Source: an uncultured Alphaproteobacteria bacterium
GTDB taxonomy: Bacteria > Pseudomonadota > Alphaproteobacteria > HIMB59 > GCA-002718135
Assembly: GCA_902602515.1 (NCBI GenBank)
Contig: CACKRG010000001.1
Coordinates: 248,001 to 312,000 of the forward strand
Direction: 5' to 3'
DNA: 64,000 nucleotides
Within the stretch, counting starts at the first letter, position 1; every line of letters starts with the position of its first letter. The translations under genes were made by a program, and so were the position numbers. The notes beneath the pieces were generated by a model. It made no database searches. It was not told the origin of the DNA and was given only the letters and a program-made list of their open reading frames with translations. Positions 8,113 to 17,927 of this stretch are shown piece by piece.

Positions 8113-9707
8113 AAATGTTTGATTTTATTATTGTTGGCGGAGGAACATCAGGAACAGTAACTGCTGAAAAATTAGTTAAAAATGGACATACAGTTTTGAT
8201 TATTGAAGAAGGAAAAAAAAATAATAACCCTTTTTTAAGTATGCCTGCTGGATGGATACCGATGTTAGAAGGTAGTCCTTATTTAAAATTCTATAAATCA
8301 ATACCACAACCCCAGCTTGGCAATAGACAGCATGATATTGCCCAAGCAAAAGTTCTTGGTGGAGGATCAAGTGTAAACGGAATGGTTTATATGCGAGGTA
8401 AACCATCAGATTATGATAAATGGGTTCAAGAAACAGGTGACCAAAGATGGGGCTGGGATTCAATTTTAAAAAATTATATTAATCTAGAAAATAATCAGAG
8501 ATTGGGTGCGCCATCACACGGCACAAGTGGGCCAATAAAAGTTTCTGATCCAGGATATGTTGCTAAAGGATCAGACTTATATATTAAATCAATGCAAGCT
8601 TTAGGATTACCGTACAATCGTGATTTTAATGATGGTGATCAATATGGTGTTGGTCTAATGCAATACACAATAGGTGATGGCAAAAGATGTGATACTATTT
8701 CTGCATTAATTAATCCAATTCTTAATAATAAAAATCTAAAAATAAAACTCAACACTTTTGTATCTAAAGTGATTATTGAAAATCAAAGGGCAATTGGTGT
8801 AGAAACTATATCAAAAGGGAAAGTTGAAAAATTTTTTGGAAAAGAAATTATCCTTACAGCAGGAGCTCTTATAACTCCAAAAATATTAATGCACTCAGGC
8901 ATTGGCGATGAAGTTCAACTAAAAAAATTTGATATAGAAATCAAAGAAAATCTTCTAGGTGTAGGAAAAAATCTTCAAGATCATCATGAGGTACCATTTA
9001 TTGCTCGAGCTAAAGAAGGTTATGGATATTTTAAACAAAATAAGGGTTTAAGAATGATAAGAAATGGTCTTCAGTATTTAATTTTCAGATCAGGTCCAGT
9101 TACATCTAATGGTGTAGACTGTTGTTCATTTCTTAATCCAGAAAATTTACATGATAATAAAAATCCAAAAATTAAATTATATTGTGTACAAATTATGTAT
9201 ACTGATAGAGATACAAAAGACATAAAACCTGATCACGGAGTTACACTAACCTCTTGTATAATGAATCCTAAATCTAGGGGAGAAGTAACAATAAACTCAT
9301 CTAATCCCATGGATTTGCCAAATATTAATCCTAATTTCCTCAGTAATAAAGATGATATAAGCACTTTGCTAGAAAGTGTAAAATTATCAAGAAAGGTAAT
9401 CAACACCAAGCCTCTTTCAGATATTATTATTGAAGAGGTACTTCCTGGAGAAAAAGTTACAGATGATAGTTCGCTAATTAATTATTGTAAAAAAATGATA
9501 AAAACTAATTGGCATCCAGTTGGAACATGTAAAATGGGAAGAGATGATGATAAAATGTCAGTTCTTAACTCTAAATTACAAGTAAAAGGAATAAATAATT
9601 TAAGAGTTTTTGATGTTTCTATGATGCCAAATATTATTGCAGCAAATACAAATGCGCCCGCAATGGCCATAGCAGACAAAGCTACTGAAATTATGTTAGA
9701 AGATTAG
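8109..9707 (+). CDS. GMC-family FAD oxidoreductase
   Basis: A complete 532-residue GMC enzyme. The FAD motif FIIVGGGTSG is at residues 6-15, the GMC signature VLGGGSSVNGMVYMRG near 80-95, and the C-terminal catalytic block NWHPVGTCKMG with its His near 485; Asn and Ala of NTNAPAMAIA follow. It is a paralogue of the truncated gene at 1-1327. Last gene of the polyol operon; its 3' end overlaps the convergent xylulokinase gene by 17 bp. Probably oxidises a polyol or sugar and passes electrons to the respiratory chain; the substrate is unknown. Confidence 0.9.
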   Translation: MKMFDFIIVGGGTSGTVTAEKLVKNGHTVLIIEEGKKNNNPFLSMPAGWIPMLEGSPYLKFYKSIPQPQLGNRQHDIAQAKVLGGGSSVNGMVYMRGKPSDYDKWVQETGDQRWGWDSILKNYINLENNQRLGAPSHGTSGPIKVSDPGYVAKGSDLYIKSMQALGLPYNRDFNDGDQYGVGLMQYTIGDGKRCDTISALINPILNNKNLKIKLNTFVSKVIIENQRAIGVETISKGKVEKFFGKEIILTAGALITPKILMHSGIGDEVQLKKFDIEIKENLLGVGKNLQDHHEVPFIARAKEGYGYFKQNKGLRMIRNGLQYLIFRSGPVTSNGVDCCSFLNPENLHDNKNPKIKLYCVQIMYTDRDTKDIKPDHGVTLTSCIMNPKSRGEVTINSSNPMDLPNINPNFLSNKDDISTLLESVKLSRKVINTKPLSDIIIEEVLPGEKVTDDSSLINYCKKMIKTNWHPVGTCKMGRDDDKMSVLNSKLQVKGINNLRVFDVSMMPNIIAANTNAPAMAIADKATEIMLED

Positions 9708-11175
9708 GAGCTATTTTCTTATTTGATGAATATAAATTTTTCCAGATCTCGTATCTTTTTAAAAGAGTGTTTATTTTATCAGTATTTGGTTCAAAATTTT
9801 TACTTATCTCAATTTCCTTAACAATAGATTTTTTTTCATCAATGTTTTTGTCCACATGCATAGCCAATCTTGCAACACCAAGTGCAGCACCAAATTCACT
9901 TTGATTGCACACACTTAGTTTTCTCTGCAATAAAGATGATAATAACTTAATCCAAAATTCACTCTTTGAGCCTCCTCCAACCATGAATATCTTTTCAAAA
10001 TTATTATTAACTTTCATAACTGAGTTTATACCATCTAGAATACCAAAACTTACACCTTCAATTACAGCATACTGCATATTAGTAGCATCAGTTGTTGTTT
10101 TTATTGAATGAAAAGATCCTCTTATATGTGGATCATTATGTGGTGTTCGCTCTCCAGACAGATAAGGTAAAAAGAAAGATGAATTTTCCAACAGATTTAC
10201 CTCTGCAAAATAATTTTCAACATTTTGAAGAGTATCTGTTATTGAGGAATTAGTTATTGAACAAATCCAATCTAAACAGTTACTAGCACTCAACATTACA
10301 GACATTAAATGCCACTTATTTGGCAAGCAATGACAAAAAGAATGAACAGCATCTCCGGTATTACTTAAAAACCTTTGTGTTGGGGAAAAAAAGACTCCTG
10401 AAGTTCCTAAAGAAATAAAAGATTGGTTTTGTTCTGTTATTCCCATCCCAGCAGCTGCAGCTGCGTTATCACCAGCACCACCAACAATTATTACATTATT
10501 ATCGAATTGAAATTTATCTCTTAATGTTTTTTTTAAAATACCTGCTTCTTCATTACCTTCTACTAGTTGAGGCATGTTCTTTTCTTCTAAATATGAACAT
10601 GTAAGTAATTTATCTGACCATTTTCTTTGTTTTATGTCTAGCCATAGAGTTCCTGAAGCATCTGACATTTCTGAAAAATACTCACCTGTAAGATAAAAAC
10701 GTAAAAAATCTTTTGGCAGAAGAACTTTTGAAATTTTTTTAAAACTTTCTAATTCATTATTTTTAATCCAATTAATTTTTGGTGCAGTAAAACCAGGCAT
10801 GGTAATATTTCCTGAAATTGATCGAACATCAAATTGTTGATTTTCAAACTCATAACATTCCTTATGTGATCGTGTATCATTCCAAAGTATACAAGGTCTA
10901 ATAACTTTACCATTACTATCAACCAATGTTGCTCCATGCATATGGCCAGAAATTCCCATAGAAACAGTTTGTGAAAATTCCTTTGGTTTTTTTTCCTTAA
11001 GAGCATTCAAACACTCAGTTGTTGCATCAATCCATTCTTGAGGATTTTGTTCATTGTAACCATCTTGTGGACTTTGAACTGTAAGGCTTGAATTAGAAGT
11101 TGCTAGAATATTTTGTTCATGATCTATTAGTATCATTTTAACTGAAGAAGTTCCCAAATCAATACCAATAAACAT
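9691..11175 (-). CDS. xylB: Xylulokinase (FGGY family)
   Basis: A 494-residue FGGY carbohydrate kinase. The ATPase fold motif IGIDLGTSSVKM is at the N-terminus, GHMHGATLVD and ILWNDTRS near residues 77 and 97 are xylulokinase features, and GGGSKSEFW near 400 is the second FGGY motif. It converts D-xylulose and ATP to D-xylulose 5-phosphate and would receive the product of the xylitol-type dehydrogenase encoded convergently at 5670. Last gene of the leftward operon 14286-9691. Confidence 0.9.
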   Translation of the reverse strand: MFIGIDLGTSSVKMILIDHEQNILATSNSSLTVQSPQDGYNEQNPQEWIDATTECLNALKEKKPKEFSQTVSMGISGHMHGATLVDSNGKVIRPCILWNDTRSHKECYEFENQQFDVRSISGNITMPGFTAPKINWIKNNELESFKKISKVLLPKDFLRFYLTGEYFSEMSDASGTLWLDIKQRKWSDKLLTCSYLEEKNMPQLVEGNEEAGILKKTLRDKFQFDNNVIIVGGAGDNAAAAAGMGITEQNQSFISLGTSGVFFSPTQRFLSNTGDAVHSFCHCLPNKWHLMSVMLSASNCLDWICSITNSSITDTLQNVENYFAEVNLLENSSFFLPYLSGERTPHNDPHIRGSFHSIKTTTDATNMQYAVIEGVSFGILDGINSVMKVNNNFEKIFMVGGGSKSEFWIKLLSSLLQRKLSVCNQSEFGAALGVARLAMHVDKNIDEKKSIVKEIEISKNFEPNTDKINTLLKRYEIWKNLYSSNKKIAPNLLT

Positions 11176-11218
11176 TATAATACCTTATTAAAAATCCAAT
11201 TTATTACAATTAATATCT

Positions 11219-12079
11219 TTAATCAGATTTTGGTCTCATTTTAAGAACATAGATACCAGATAGAGTAATTACAATGGCGCCAGTTATAGTTGGTAGATCA
11301 GGAAGGTCATCGTAAAAAATATACCCTAAAATAATTGCCCACAAAATAAGAGTATAATGAAATGGTTGTACAATACTTGCTTTTGTAAAGCTTAGAGCAA
11401 TAATTTGAAAATAAATACCTACAGAAAAAAAAATACCTACACCTAAAAATAACAAATATGAAAATGATTGCATAGGCTGCCAAAAAAAAGGAATTATAAA
11501 AGACATTAAAATTATTCCAACTACTGAAGTATAAAATAGAGATGTCTCGGATGAATCATATTCAGAAACTTTTCTTGTTACAATTTGATATAGACTTAAG
11601 AAAAATGCAGCTGTTAATGGAATTAATGACATTGGATCAAAAATAGATAATCCAGGTCGCATTATTATCAAAACACCAACAAAACCTATGAAAATTGCAA
11701 TCCATGTTTTTAAATTTACTTTCTCTCTTAATATTAATGCTGATAAAGCTACTACAATAACTGGTGTCAAAGAAGCAATACTGTGAGCATCTGCTAAAGA
11801 TAAGTATCTAAAAGATAACACGAAACAGCCAGATTCAATTATAGACAGAATACTTCTAGTAATTTGTAATGTTGGTTTTTTTGTTTTAAAAAAATTTATA
11901 TTTTTTTTTCTATATGATTCTATTACTGATAAAAAAAGTGTAAAAAAATATTTTAAAAATAAAATTTGAAAAATTGAATGATATATTACGATAGTTTTTT
12001 GTAATGTATCCAACAAACTAAATGAAAAGTATGCAAGAATAGCAAAAATTATACCAGTAGATGTTAAAGAAAGCTTCAA
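11219..12079 (-). CDS. EamA/DMT-superfamily permease
   Basis: A 286-residue protein with about ten hydrophobic segments and two EamA repeats. It is clearly paralogous to the permease at 35877-36737: both have HSIFQI/HTIFQI near residue 33, IMRPG near 140, SSETSLF/SDETSLF and a common end PFHYTLILWAI/PFHFTLIFWAI. Its start overlaps the hydrolase gene by 4 bp. Substrate and direction of transport are unknown; both copies sit in sugar-catabolic operons. Confidence 0.85.
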   Translation of the reverse strand: MKLSLTSTGIIFAILAYFSFSLLDTLQKTIVIYHSIFQILFLKYFFTLFLSVIESYRKKNINFFKTKKPTLQITRSILSIIESGCFVLSFRYLSLADAHSIASLTPVIVVALSALILREKVNLKTWIAIFIGFVGVLIIMRPGLSIFDPMSLIPLTAAFFLSLYQIVTRKVSEYDSSETSLFYTSVVGIILMSFIIPFFWQPMQSFSYLLFLGVGIFFSVGIYFQIIALSFTKASIVQPFHYTLILWAIILGYIFYDDLPDLPTITGAIVITLSGIYVLKMRPKSD

Positions 12080-13275
12080 TTTTTTTCTAAGTTTTGATAG
12101 ATGTTGTTATAAAAATCTTGTTTTAAAACTCTATCCCCATCAATTATTTGCATCATCAAAACAGCAGAAATTTTATTAACTGGATCTATCATAAAATAAG
12201 TTGAAGCATAACCTGACCATCCAAATTCACCTATTTGACCATATGGATTGAATTTAGTCTTGTTCACTAAAACTCTAAAACCCAAACCCCAGCCATATCC
12301 ATCAAGGTCATTGATATATCTTTCATCTTTAATTGTGTTTGTTGAGGTTATTTCAAGAGGAAAAAAGCTGCTATCTAAACTATTAGTTCTCATTTGATTT
12401 AATGTTTCACTTTTGATTAATTCTTTACCATTTAGATTTCTTCCATCTATTAGCATATTCACAAATTTTAAATAATCTTCAGCTGTTGAAAATAAACCAT
12501 GGCCACCACGTGCATAGGATTTATTATTCGCTGGATAGTAATAATTTACTAATTTCCTTGCCTGAGGACTTAAATTCATTATTTGCTGATTCTCTTTAGA
12601 ATACTCATAAGTATTCGCTAAATTTTCATTATCTTCTTTATTAATATAAAAATTGGTATTTTTCATTTCAAGTAATGAAAAAATATTTTCATTTAAAATA
12701 TTTATGAGATTATCCTTAGTTATAATTTCTATAATTCTAGCTAAAATATCAATTGAAACAGAGTAATGCCATTTAGAACCAGGTTCAAATAATAATGGCA
12801 TTGTTAGAATATTATTAACTTCTTCTTCTAATGAAGTTTCTCCAGAATGAAAAATTTTTCTTTTCTCATACTCCTCTGCAATGATATTATTACAACTATT
12901 ATATGTAAATCCTGCTGTATGTAAAAGAAGTTCTTTGATTGTTGGTATTCTATCTGATTGGTAAGTATCATTTATATTTTTTGAGCTTTTATTTAAAATT
13001 TTTATTTTTTTAAAATCTACAAAATACTTATCTATTTGATCATTCAATGATAAATAATTTTTTTCAATAAGCTGCATAGCAGCTAATGATACAATTGGTT
13101 TTGTCATTGACCATATTCGATAGTATAGATTTTTTGTTAGATCTATTTTTTTTTCTATATCTTTAAATCCAATAGTTTCATGGTATATTTTATCACCAAA
13201 ATTTATAATATACTCAGCACCATTACAAATTCCGCTTTCAATATGTTCATTAAAACTTTCTTTAATTTTATTCAT
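12076..13275 (-). CDS. Serine hydrolase, beta-lactamase class C/esterase family
   Basis: A 399-residue protein with the SxxK nucleophile motif (IWSMTKPIVSL near residue 55) and a YSV motif in place of YxN (HYSVSIDILA near 165). A C-terminal FGWSGYASTYFMID resembles the third motif region of EstB-like esterases. No signal peptide is evident, so a cytoplasmic esterase or lactonase is more likely than a cell-wall enzyme. In an operon with a 2-keto acid reductase and xylulokinase, hydrolysis of a sugar lactone or ester is conceivable, but this is inference. Confidence 0.8.
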   Translation of the reverse strand: MNKIKESFNEHIESGICNGAEYIINFGDKIYHETIGFKDIEKKIDLTKNLYYRIWSMTKPIVSLAAMQLIEKNYLSLNDQIDKYFVDFKKIKILNKSSKNINDTYQSDRIPTIKELLLHTAGFTYNSCNNIIAEEYEKRKIFHSGETSLEEEVNNILTMPLLFEPGSKWHYSVSIDILARIIEIITKDNLINILNENIFSLLEMKNTNFYINKEDNENLANTYEYSKENQQIMNLSPQARKLVNYYYPANNKSYARGGHGLFSTAEDYLKFVNMLIDGRNLNGKELIKSETLNQMRTNSLDSSFFPLEITSTNTIKDERYINDLDGYGWGLGFRVLVNKTKFNPYGQIGEFGWSGYASTYFMIDPVNKISAVLMMQIIDGDRVLKQDFYNNIYQNLEKN

Positions 13276-13287
13276 AATGCAAAAAAG

Positions 13288-14286
13288 TTAAATTAAACTT
13301 TTTATTTTTTCTACTAAATTAGTGTTTATGTGTCTTGGGCCTTTATCGTTTCTGTTATTATGCCGCCTTTGTCCTGGTAGACGAACACCTTCTAAACTTG
13401 TCATTTGCTTAAAAAATTTTTCAGCATGTTCATTCCAATCTTTACCGGCTATAAGTTCAGGAGATAATGCCATTATAAACTCTCCACCTCTTGCTGGACC
13501 TCCATCATTATTATCTTCATCTTTTGCCTCAAAACTAAATAAATCTCCTACCAATCCTGCTGCTAATAACTCAATCATCATTGCTATCGCAGAACCTTTA
13601 TAATCTCCAAATGTCAAAAGAACTCCTCCGTTTGCTATTTCAGAGGGATTATCAGTTTTTTTTCCATCTTTATTTAAACCCGTTCCATACGGAACCTTGT
13701 GTCCATCTCGAGCAGCAACTTGAACTTCTCCCATTGCCATTGTTGATGTTGCCATATCATATACAATTGGTGTTTTGTTCTTTCTTGGCCAAGCAAATGA
13801 AATTGGATTAGTTCCAAATAATGGTTTTTTTGCTCCTGCAGGAGCCACACTAGGCTTATAGGCAGTGCAAGCAATACCAATCAAATTATTTTCAGCTATA
13901 GCTTCTGTTTCGTGCCAAAGAGCTGCAAAATGATGAGTATTCGTTATTGTTAAAACTCCAACACCATGTTTACTAGTTGTATCAATAAGTAAGGGTATGC
14001 CAACTTTGATTGCCGTCGGTGCAAAACCATAATCTCCATCAACTCGTATAGCATTTTGAGTTAAAAATATATTCGATGGTTTAGAGTTACCTTTTACTTT
14101 TTTACTTTTTAAAGATGCAATATATCCAGGTATTCGAAACAATCCATGTGATACACTTCCATCTCTTTCAGCATGCATGACTGTTGTTGAAACTGCTTCA
14201 GCATTATATTCATCACATCCATTATTGGAAAGTGATGTATAAGCTAAATTGTAAATTTCATCTAAACTTAATGGTGTTGTATTCAT
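13288..14286 (-). CDS. Ldh-family NAD(P)-dependent 2-keto acid oxidoreductase
   Basis: A 332-residue member of the malate/L-lactate dehydrogenase type 2 family (YlbC/DlgD/ComC). Family hallmarks include AERDGSVSHGLFRIPGY near residue 55, the histidine segment NTHHFAALWHE near 118 and GTNPISFAWPR. Members reduce ketoacids such as 2,3-diketogulonate, pyruvate or sulfopyruvate, or act in the reverse direction. First gene of the leftward operon Ldh-hydrolase-DMT-XylB; 46 bp separate it from the divergent FAD dehydrogenase, so both may share one control region. Confidence 0.88.
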   Translation of the reverse strand: MNTTPLSLDEIYNLAYTSLSNNGCDEYNAEAVSTTVMHAERDGSVSHGLFRIPGYIASLKSKKVKGNSKPSNIFLTQNAIRVDGDYGFAPTAIKVGIPLLIDTTSKHGVGVLTITNTHHFAALWHETEAIAENNLIGIACTAYKPSVAPAGAKKPLFGTNPISFAWPRKNKTPIVYDMATSTMAMGEVQVAARDGHKVPYGTGLNKDGKKTDNPSEIANGGVLLTFGDYKGSAIAMMIELLAAGLVGDLFSFEAKDEDNNDGGPARGGEFIMALSPELIAGKDWNEHAEKFFKQMTSLEGVRLPGQRRHNNRNDKGPRHINTNLVEKIKSLI

Positions 14287-14332
14287 TATAGATTTTTTTT
14301 TATTTTCATTATGATATATTTATTATCCATAT

Positions 14333-15703
14333 ATGAAAAATTCTGCATTGCAAAATGAACTTGAAAATTTATTAGGTGAAAAATGTTCATTCTCTCAGTC
14401 AGTTAGGCAAAACTATTCTAAAGGAGAAGATGTATATGATCCTGTCATCCCAGATGTTGTACTTTTTCCTGAAACTAATGAAGAAATTTCAAATATACTG
14501 AAAATATGCAATAATTATAAAGCTCCTGTAGTACCTTTTGGTACTGCTACATCTTTAGAAGGAAGTGTACTGGGAATAAAGAATGGAATTTCATTATCTC
14601 TTGAAAAGATGAATAAAATTATAGAAACTAATACTGAAGATTTTGATTGTAGAGTTGAAGCATATGTAACAAGAGAACAATTAAATGAAAATCTAAAAGA
14701 TAAAGGTTTATTTTTTCCAATAGATCCTGGAGCAAATGCTTCAATTGGTGGCATGACTTCCACGTCTGCATCTGGAACTATGGCAGTAAAATATGGGACT
14801 ATGAAGAATGTAGTTTCAGGATTGACAGTAATTCTTGCATCAGGTGAAATTATCAAAACTGGAACAAGAACAAAAAAAACATCAGCAGGTTATAACTTAA
14901 CAAACTTATTTATAGGCTCAGAAGGTACTCTTGGAGTAATTAGTGAAATACATCTTCGTTTATCACCTATTCCTGAAAGTATAATGAGTGCAGCCTGTCA
15001 CTTTCCAAACTTGGAGTCAGCGGTACTTACGGCACAGGAAATAATACAGTATGGAATACCAATTGCAAGAATTGAAATGTTAAACAAAGATCAAATGGAA
15101 ATTAGTACAGAATATTCAGGCTTAAAGAATCTTGAAGTAAGTCCAACTTTATTTTTTGAGTTTCATGGTAGTGAGTTATCTAATAAAGAACATATCGCTG
15201 TAGTAGAAAACTTATCAAATAATAATGGAGGTAGTAAATTTAAATGGGCGGAGTCAACTGAAGAAAGAAATAAGTTATGGAAAGCAAGACATGATGTATA
15301 TTATTCTGTAAAATCTCAAAAAAGTAACTCAAGAGTTTATACAACCGATGTGTGTGTACCAATTTCAAATCTTGTTGAGTGTATTACATTCGCTGAAAAT
15401 GAAATTAAGAAATATGGTTTGAAATCACCAATGGTGGGACATGTTGGAGATGGTAATTTTCATACAACAATAATGTATGATCCAATGAGTAATAAGGACT
15501 ATGATTTAATTAGGAATTTTAGTGATAAATTAATTGAAAAAGCACTTCAGCTTGATGGAACTATAACTGGTGAACATGGAGTTGGAATGCATAAAAAAGA
15601 ATATCTTAAGAAACAACATGCTGATAATATTCCTGTAATGAAATCAATTAAAAAAAGTCTTGATCCAAACAATATTATGAATCCAGGTAAAATTTTTGAT
15701 TAA
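14333..15703 (+). CDS. FAD-linked 2-hydroxyacid dehydrogenase (GlcD / D-lactate dehydrogenase type)
   Basis: A 456-residue VAO/PCMH flavoprotein. The FAD-binding segment FPIDPGANASIGGMTS near residue 125, the following SGYNLTNLFIGSEGTLG-type block and the C-terminal GHVGDGNFH and GTITGEHGVG motifs are those of GlcD and cytochrome-linked D-lactate dehydrogenases. It oxidises a 2-hydroxyacid (glycolate, D-lactate or a sugar acid) and passes electrons to the respiratory chain. It is transcribed alone and ends 5 bp from the convergent dehydratase gene. Glycolate or a product of aldonate breakdown would fit the setting. Confidence 0.88.
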   Translation: MKNSALQNELENLLGEKCSFSQSVRQNYSKGEDVYDPVIPDVVLFPETNEEISNILKICNNYKAPVVPFGTATSLEGSVLGIKNGISLSLEKMNKIIETNTEDFDCRVEAYVTREQLNENLKDKGLFFPIDPGANASIGGMTSTSASGTMAVKYGTMKNVVSGLTVILASGEIIKTGTRTKKTSAGYNLTNLFIGSEGTLGVISEIHLRLSPIPESIMSAACHFPNLESAVLTAQEIIQYGIPIARIEMLNKDQMEISTEYSGLKNLEVSPTLFFEFHGSELSNKEHIAVVENLSNNNGGSKFKWAESTEERNKLWKARHDVYYSVKSQKSNSRVYTTDVCVPISNLVECITFAENEIKKYGLKSPMVGHVGDGNFHTTIMYDPMSNKDYDLIRNFSDKLIEKALQLDGTITGEHGVGMHKKEYLKKQHADNIPVMKSIKKSLDPNNIMNPGKIFD

Positions 15704-15708
15704 ATAAC

Positions 15709-17442
15709 TTAATGACTATATCTTTTTACTTTATCACCTCTTTTGCCAACTAAAAAATCTAAATCAGCTCCTTTGTCAGCTTGCATTACATGATCAACAT
15801 ACATTTTTTGATACCCACCCTTAATATCAGGTAGTACAGGTTTATAACTATCAACTCTTTTTTTTATAATTTTTTCATCAACTAATAAATTAAGAACTCC
15901 TCTCTCAACATCTAATTCAATAATATCACCATTTTGTACAGCTGCTAAAGGTCCTTTTACTGCAGTTTCTGGAGATGTGTGTAAAATTACTGTTCCATAA
16001 GCAGTTCCACTCATTCTAGCATCAGATATTCTTATCATATCCCTTATACCTTTTTTAAGAAGTTTTTGAGGAAGTCTCATATTACCAACTTCAGCCATGC
16101 CTGGATAACCTTTTGGTCCACAATTCTTTAGAACTAATATTGAATTCTCATCAACATCTAAATTAGGATTATCAATTTTATTATGTAATTCTTCAACTGA
16201 CTCAAATACAACTGCTTTTCCTTTATGCTTCATTAATTCAGGAGAAGCTGCTGAAGGTTTTATAATTGCACCATCAGGTGCAATATTTCCTCTTAAAATC
16301 TTTATTCCACCATTTTCTACAAGAGGTGTTTCATACTTTTTAATAACATCATCATTCCAACACTTAGCATCAATATTATTTTCAAAAATTGTTTTACCAT
16401 TTACTGTTATACATTGCTCATGAAGTATTTTTTTTTCTAGTAATCTTTTAATAACTACTGGCAAACCACCAGCATAGTAAAAATCTTCCATCAGATACTT
16501 TCCAGATGGTTGTAAATTTACTAAAGTTGGAATATTTTTTCCTGATTTTTCCCAATCCGATAATCCTATATCAATCTCTAATCTTCCAGCAATGGCTGCT
16601 AGATGTATTACAGCATTTGTCGACCCCCCTATTGCTCCATTTACTTTAATAGCATTTTCGAATGATTTTTTTGTTATGATTTTAGACATTTTTAAATCTT
16701 CATTAACCATTTCTACAATTCTTTTTCCTGACATGAAGGCAAGAGAATATCTTCTTGAGTCAACAGCTGGTATTGCAGCATTGCCTGGTAATGACATACC
16801 TAATGCTTCTACCATACTTCCCATAGTTGATGCTGTACCCATTGTCATGCAATTACCTTTTGATCTACTCATAGAAATTTCTGCATCAATAAAATCATTT
16901 TCAGAAATTATTCCTGCTGTTAAATCAGCATCAAGTTTCCAAACACCTGTTCCTGATCCAATAGTGTTACCCTGATACTGACCATTTAACATTGGTCCTC
17001 CTGATACTCCAATAGTAGGCAGATCTACACTTCCTGCACCCATAAGAAGAGATGGAGTAGTTTTATCGCATCCCATTAACAATACTACACCGTCAATTGG
17101 ATTTCCTCTAATAGCTTCTTCAACATCCATGCTTGCTAAATTTCTAAAAAGCATTGCAGTTGGTCTCAGATTTGATTCACTAGCAGAAAAAACTGGAAAC
17201 TCTAAAGGAAATCCTCCAGCTTCATAAACACCTTTTTTTACATAATCTGATATCTCTCTAAAATGTCCATTACAAGGTGTGAGTTCAGACCATGTATTAC
17301 AAATTCCAATGACTGGTCTTCCATCAAATAAATGTTGAGGATGACCTTGATTTCTCATCCATCCTCTATGTAAGAATGTATCTCTTTTATGATTTTTAGA
17401 ATTAAACCATTCTGAAGATCTTAAGTTCTTTTTTTTTGCCAT
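15709..17442 (-). CDS. IlvD/EDD-family dehydratase, pentonate (arabonate/xylonate) type
   Basis: A 577-residue iron-sulfur dehydratase. The cluster cysteines are seen at Cys57 (TPCNGH), Cys125 (LMGCDKTTPS) and Cys198 (SKGNCMTMG). The N-terminus (RSSEWFNSK, HRGWMRNQG) matches the sugar-acid branch (L-arabonate/D-xylonate dehydratases) rather than the amino-acid enzyme IlvD. It removes water from an aldonate to give a 2-keto-3-deoxy acid. Surrounding sugar-oxidation genes support this. It is the last gene of a leftward set behind DsbD and peroxiredoxin, which is an odd pairing. Confidence 0.87.
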   Translation of the reverse strand: MAKKKNLRSSEWFNSKNHKRDTFLHRGWMRNQGHPQHLFDGRPVIGICNTWSELTPCNGHFREISDYVKKGVYEAGGFPLEFPVFSASESNLRPTAMLFRNLASMDVEEAIRGNPIDGVVLLMGCDKTTPSLLMGAGSVDLPTIGVSGGPMLNGQYQGNTIGSGTGVWKLDADLTAGIISENDFIDAEISMSRSKGNCMTMGTASTMGSMVEALGMSLPGNAAIPAVDSRRYSLAFMSGKRIVEMVNEDLKMSKIITKKSFENAIKVNGAIGGSTNAVIHLAAIAGRLEIDIGLSDWEKSGKNIPTLVNLQPSGKYLMEDFYYAGGLPVVIKRLLEKKILHEQCITVNGKTIFENNIDAKCWNDDVIKKYETPLVENGGIKILRGNIAPDGAIIKPSAASPELMKHKGKAVVFESVEELHNKIDNPNLDVDENSILVLKNCGPKGYPGMAEVGNMRLPQKLLKKGIRDMIRISDARMSGTAYGTVILHTSPETAVKGPLAAVQNGDIIELDVERGVLNLLVDEKIIKKRVDSYKPVLPDIKGGYQKMYVDHVMQADKGADLDFLVGKRGDKVKRYSH

Positions 17443-17453
17443 TTTTTAATAAT

Positions 17454-17927
17454 CTAATTTATACAACTTAAAATATTTTTTGGAGAGCTTACTTCATATT
17501 TACCAGGCTTTTCAACAAAAAACTCTTTTATTAAGTTATTTTCTACAATCATTGCAAATCTAGAAGATCTAAAGCCCATATAACTACTAGTTTTATTTTC
17601 TAATAAATTTAATTTTTTTGTAATTTCAGCATTACCATCAGCAATTCCAATAATTTGCTCTGAGTTCGAATGACTTAATAACCATGCTTTCATAACATGT
17701 TTATCATTAACAGAAAGACAATAAATATCATCAAATCCAATTTTTCTAAATGCTGAAATAGAATTTATAAATTCTGGAAGATGTTTTTCTGAACAAGTGG
17801 GAGTAAAAGCTCCAGGAACACCAAATAAAACAACTTTTTTATTACTTAACTCATGATCTAATGACATTAAATTATCTATACCATTTTTAATAATTGGAAC
17901 TTTAATATTAGGTATATTTTTTTTCAT
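17454..17927 (-). CDS. Peroxiredoxin, Prx5/type II
   Basis: A 157-residue atypical 2-Cys-type peroxiredoxin. The peroxidatic Cys45 lies in VPGAFTPTCSEKHLPEF, the PxxxTxxC motif of the Prx5 group. It reduces hydrogen and organic peroxides with glutathione or thioredoxin. The start overlaps the stop of the DsbD-like gene (ATGA), so the two redox proteins are made together. Confidence 0.92.
   Translation of the reverse strand: MKKNIPNIKVPIIKNGIDNLMSLDHELSNKKVVLFGVPGAFTPTCSEKHLPEFINSISAFRKIGFDDIYCLSVNDKHVMKAWLLSHSNSEQIIGIADGNAEITKKLNLLENKTSSYMGFRSSRFAMIVENNLIKEFFVEKPGKYEVSSPKNILSCIN

Noticed and set aside
8109-9707. Assignment of the GMC enzyme as choline dehydrogenase (betA)
   Set aside because: No betaine aldehyde dehydrogenase or choline transporter is nearby; the polyol context argues for another alcohol substrate.
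16592-16975. 127-codon plus-strand open frame inside the pentonate dehydratase gene
   Set aside because: Fully antisense to a well-conserved enzyme and without domain features.
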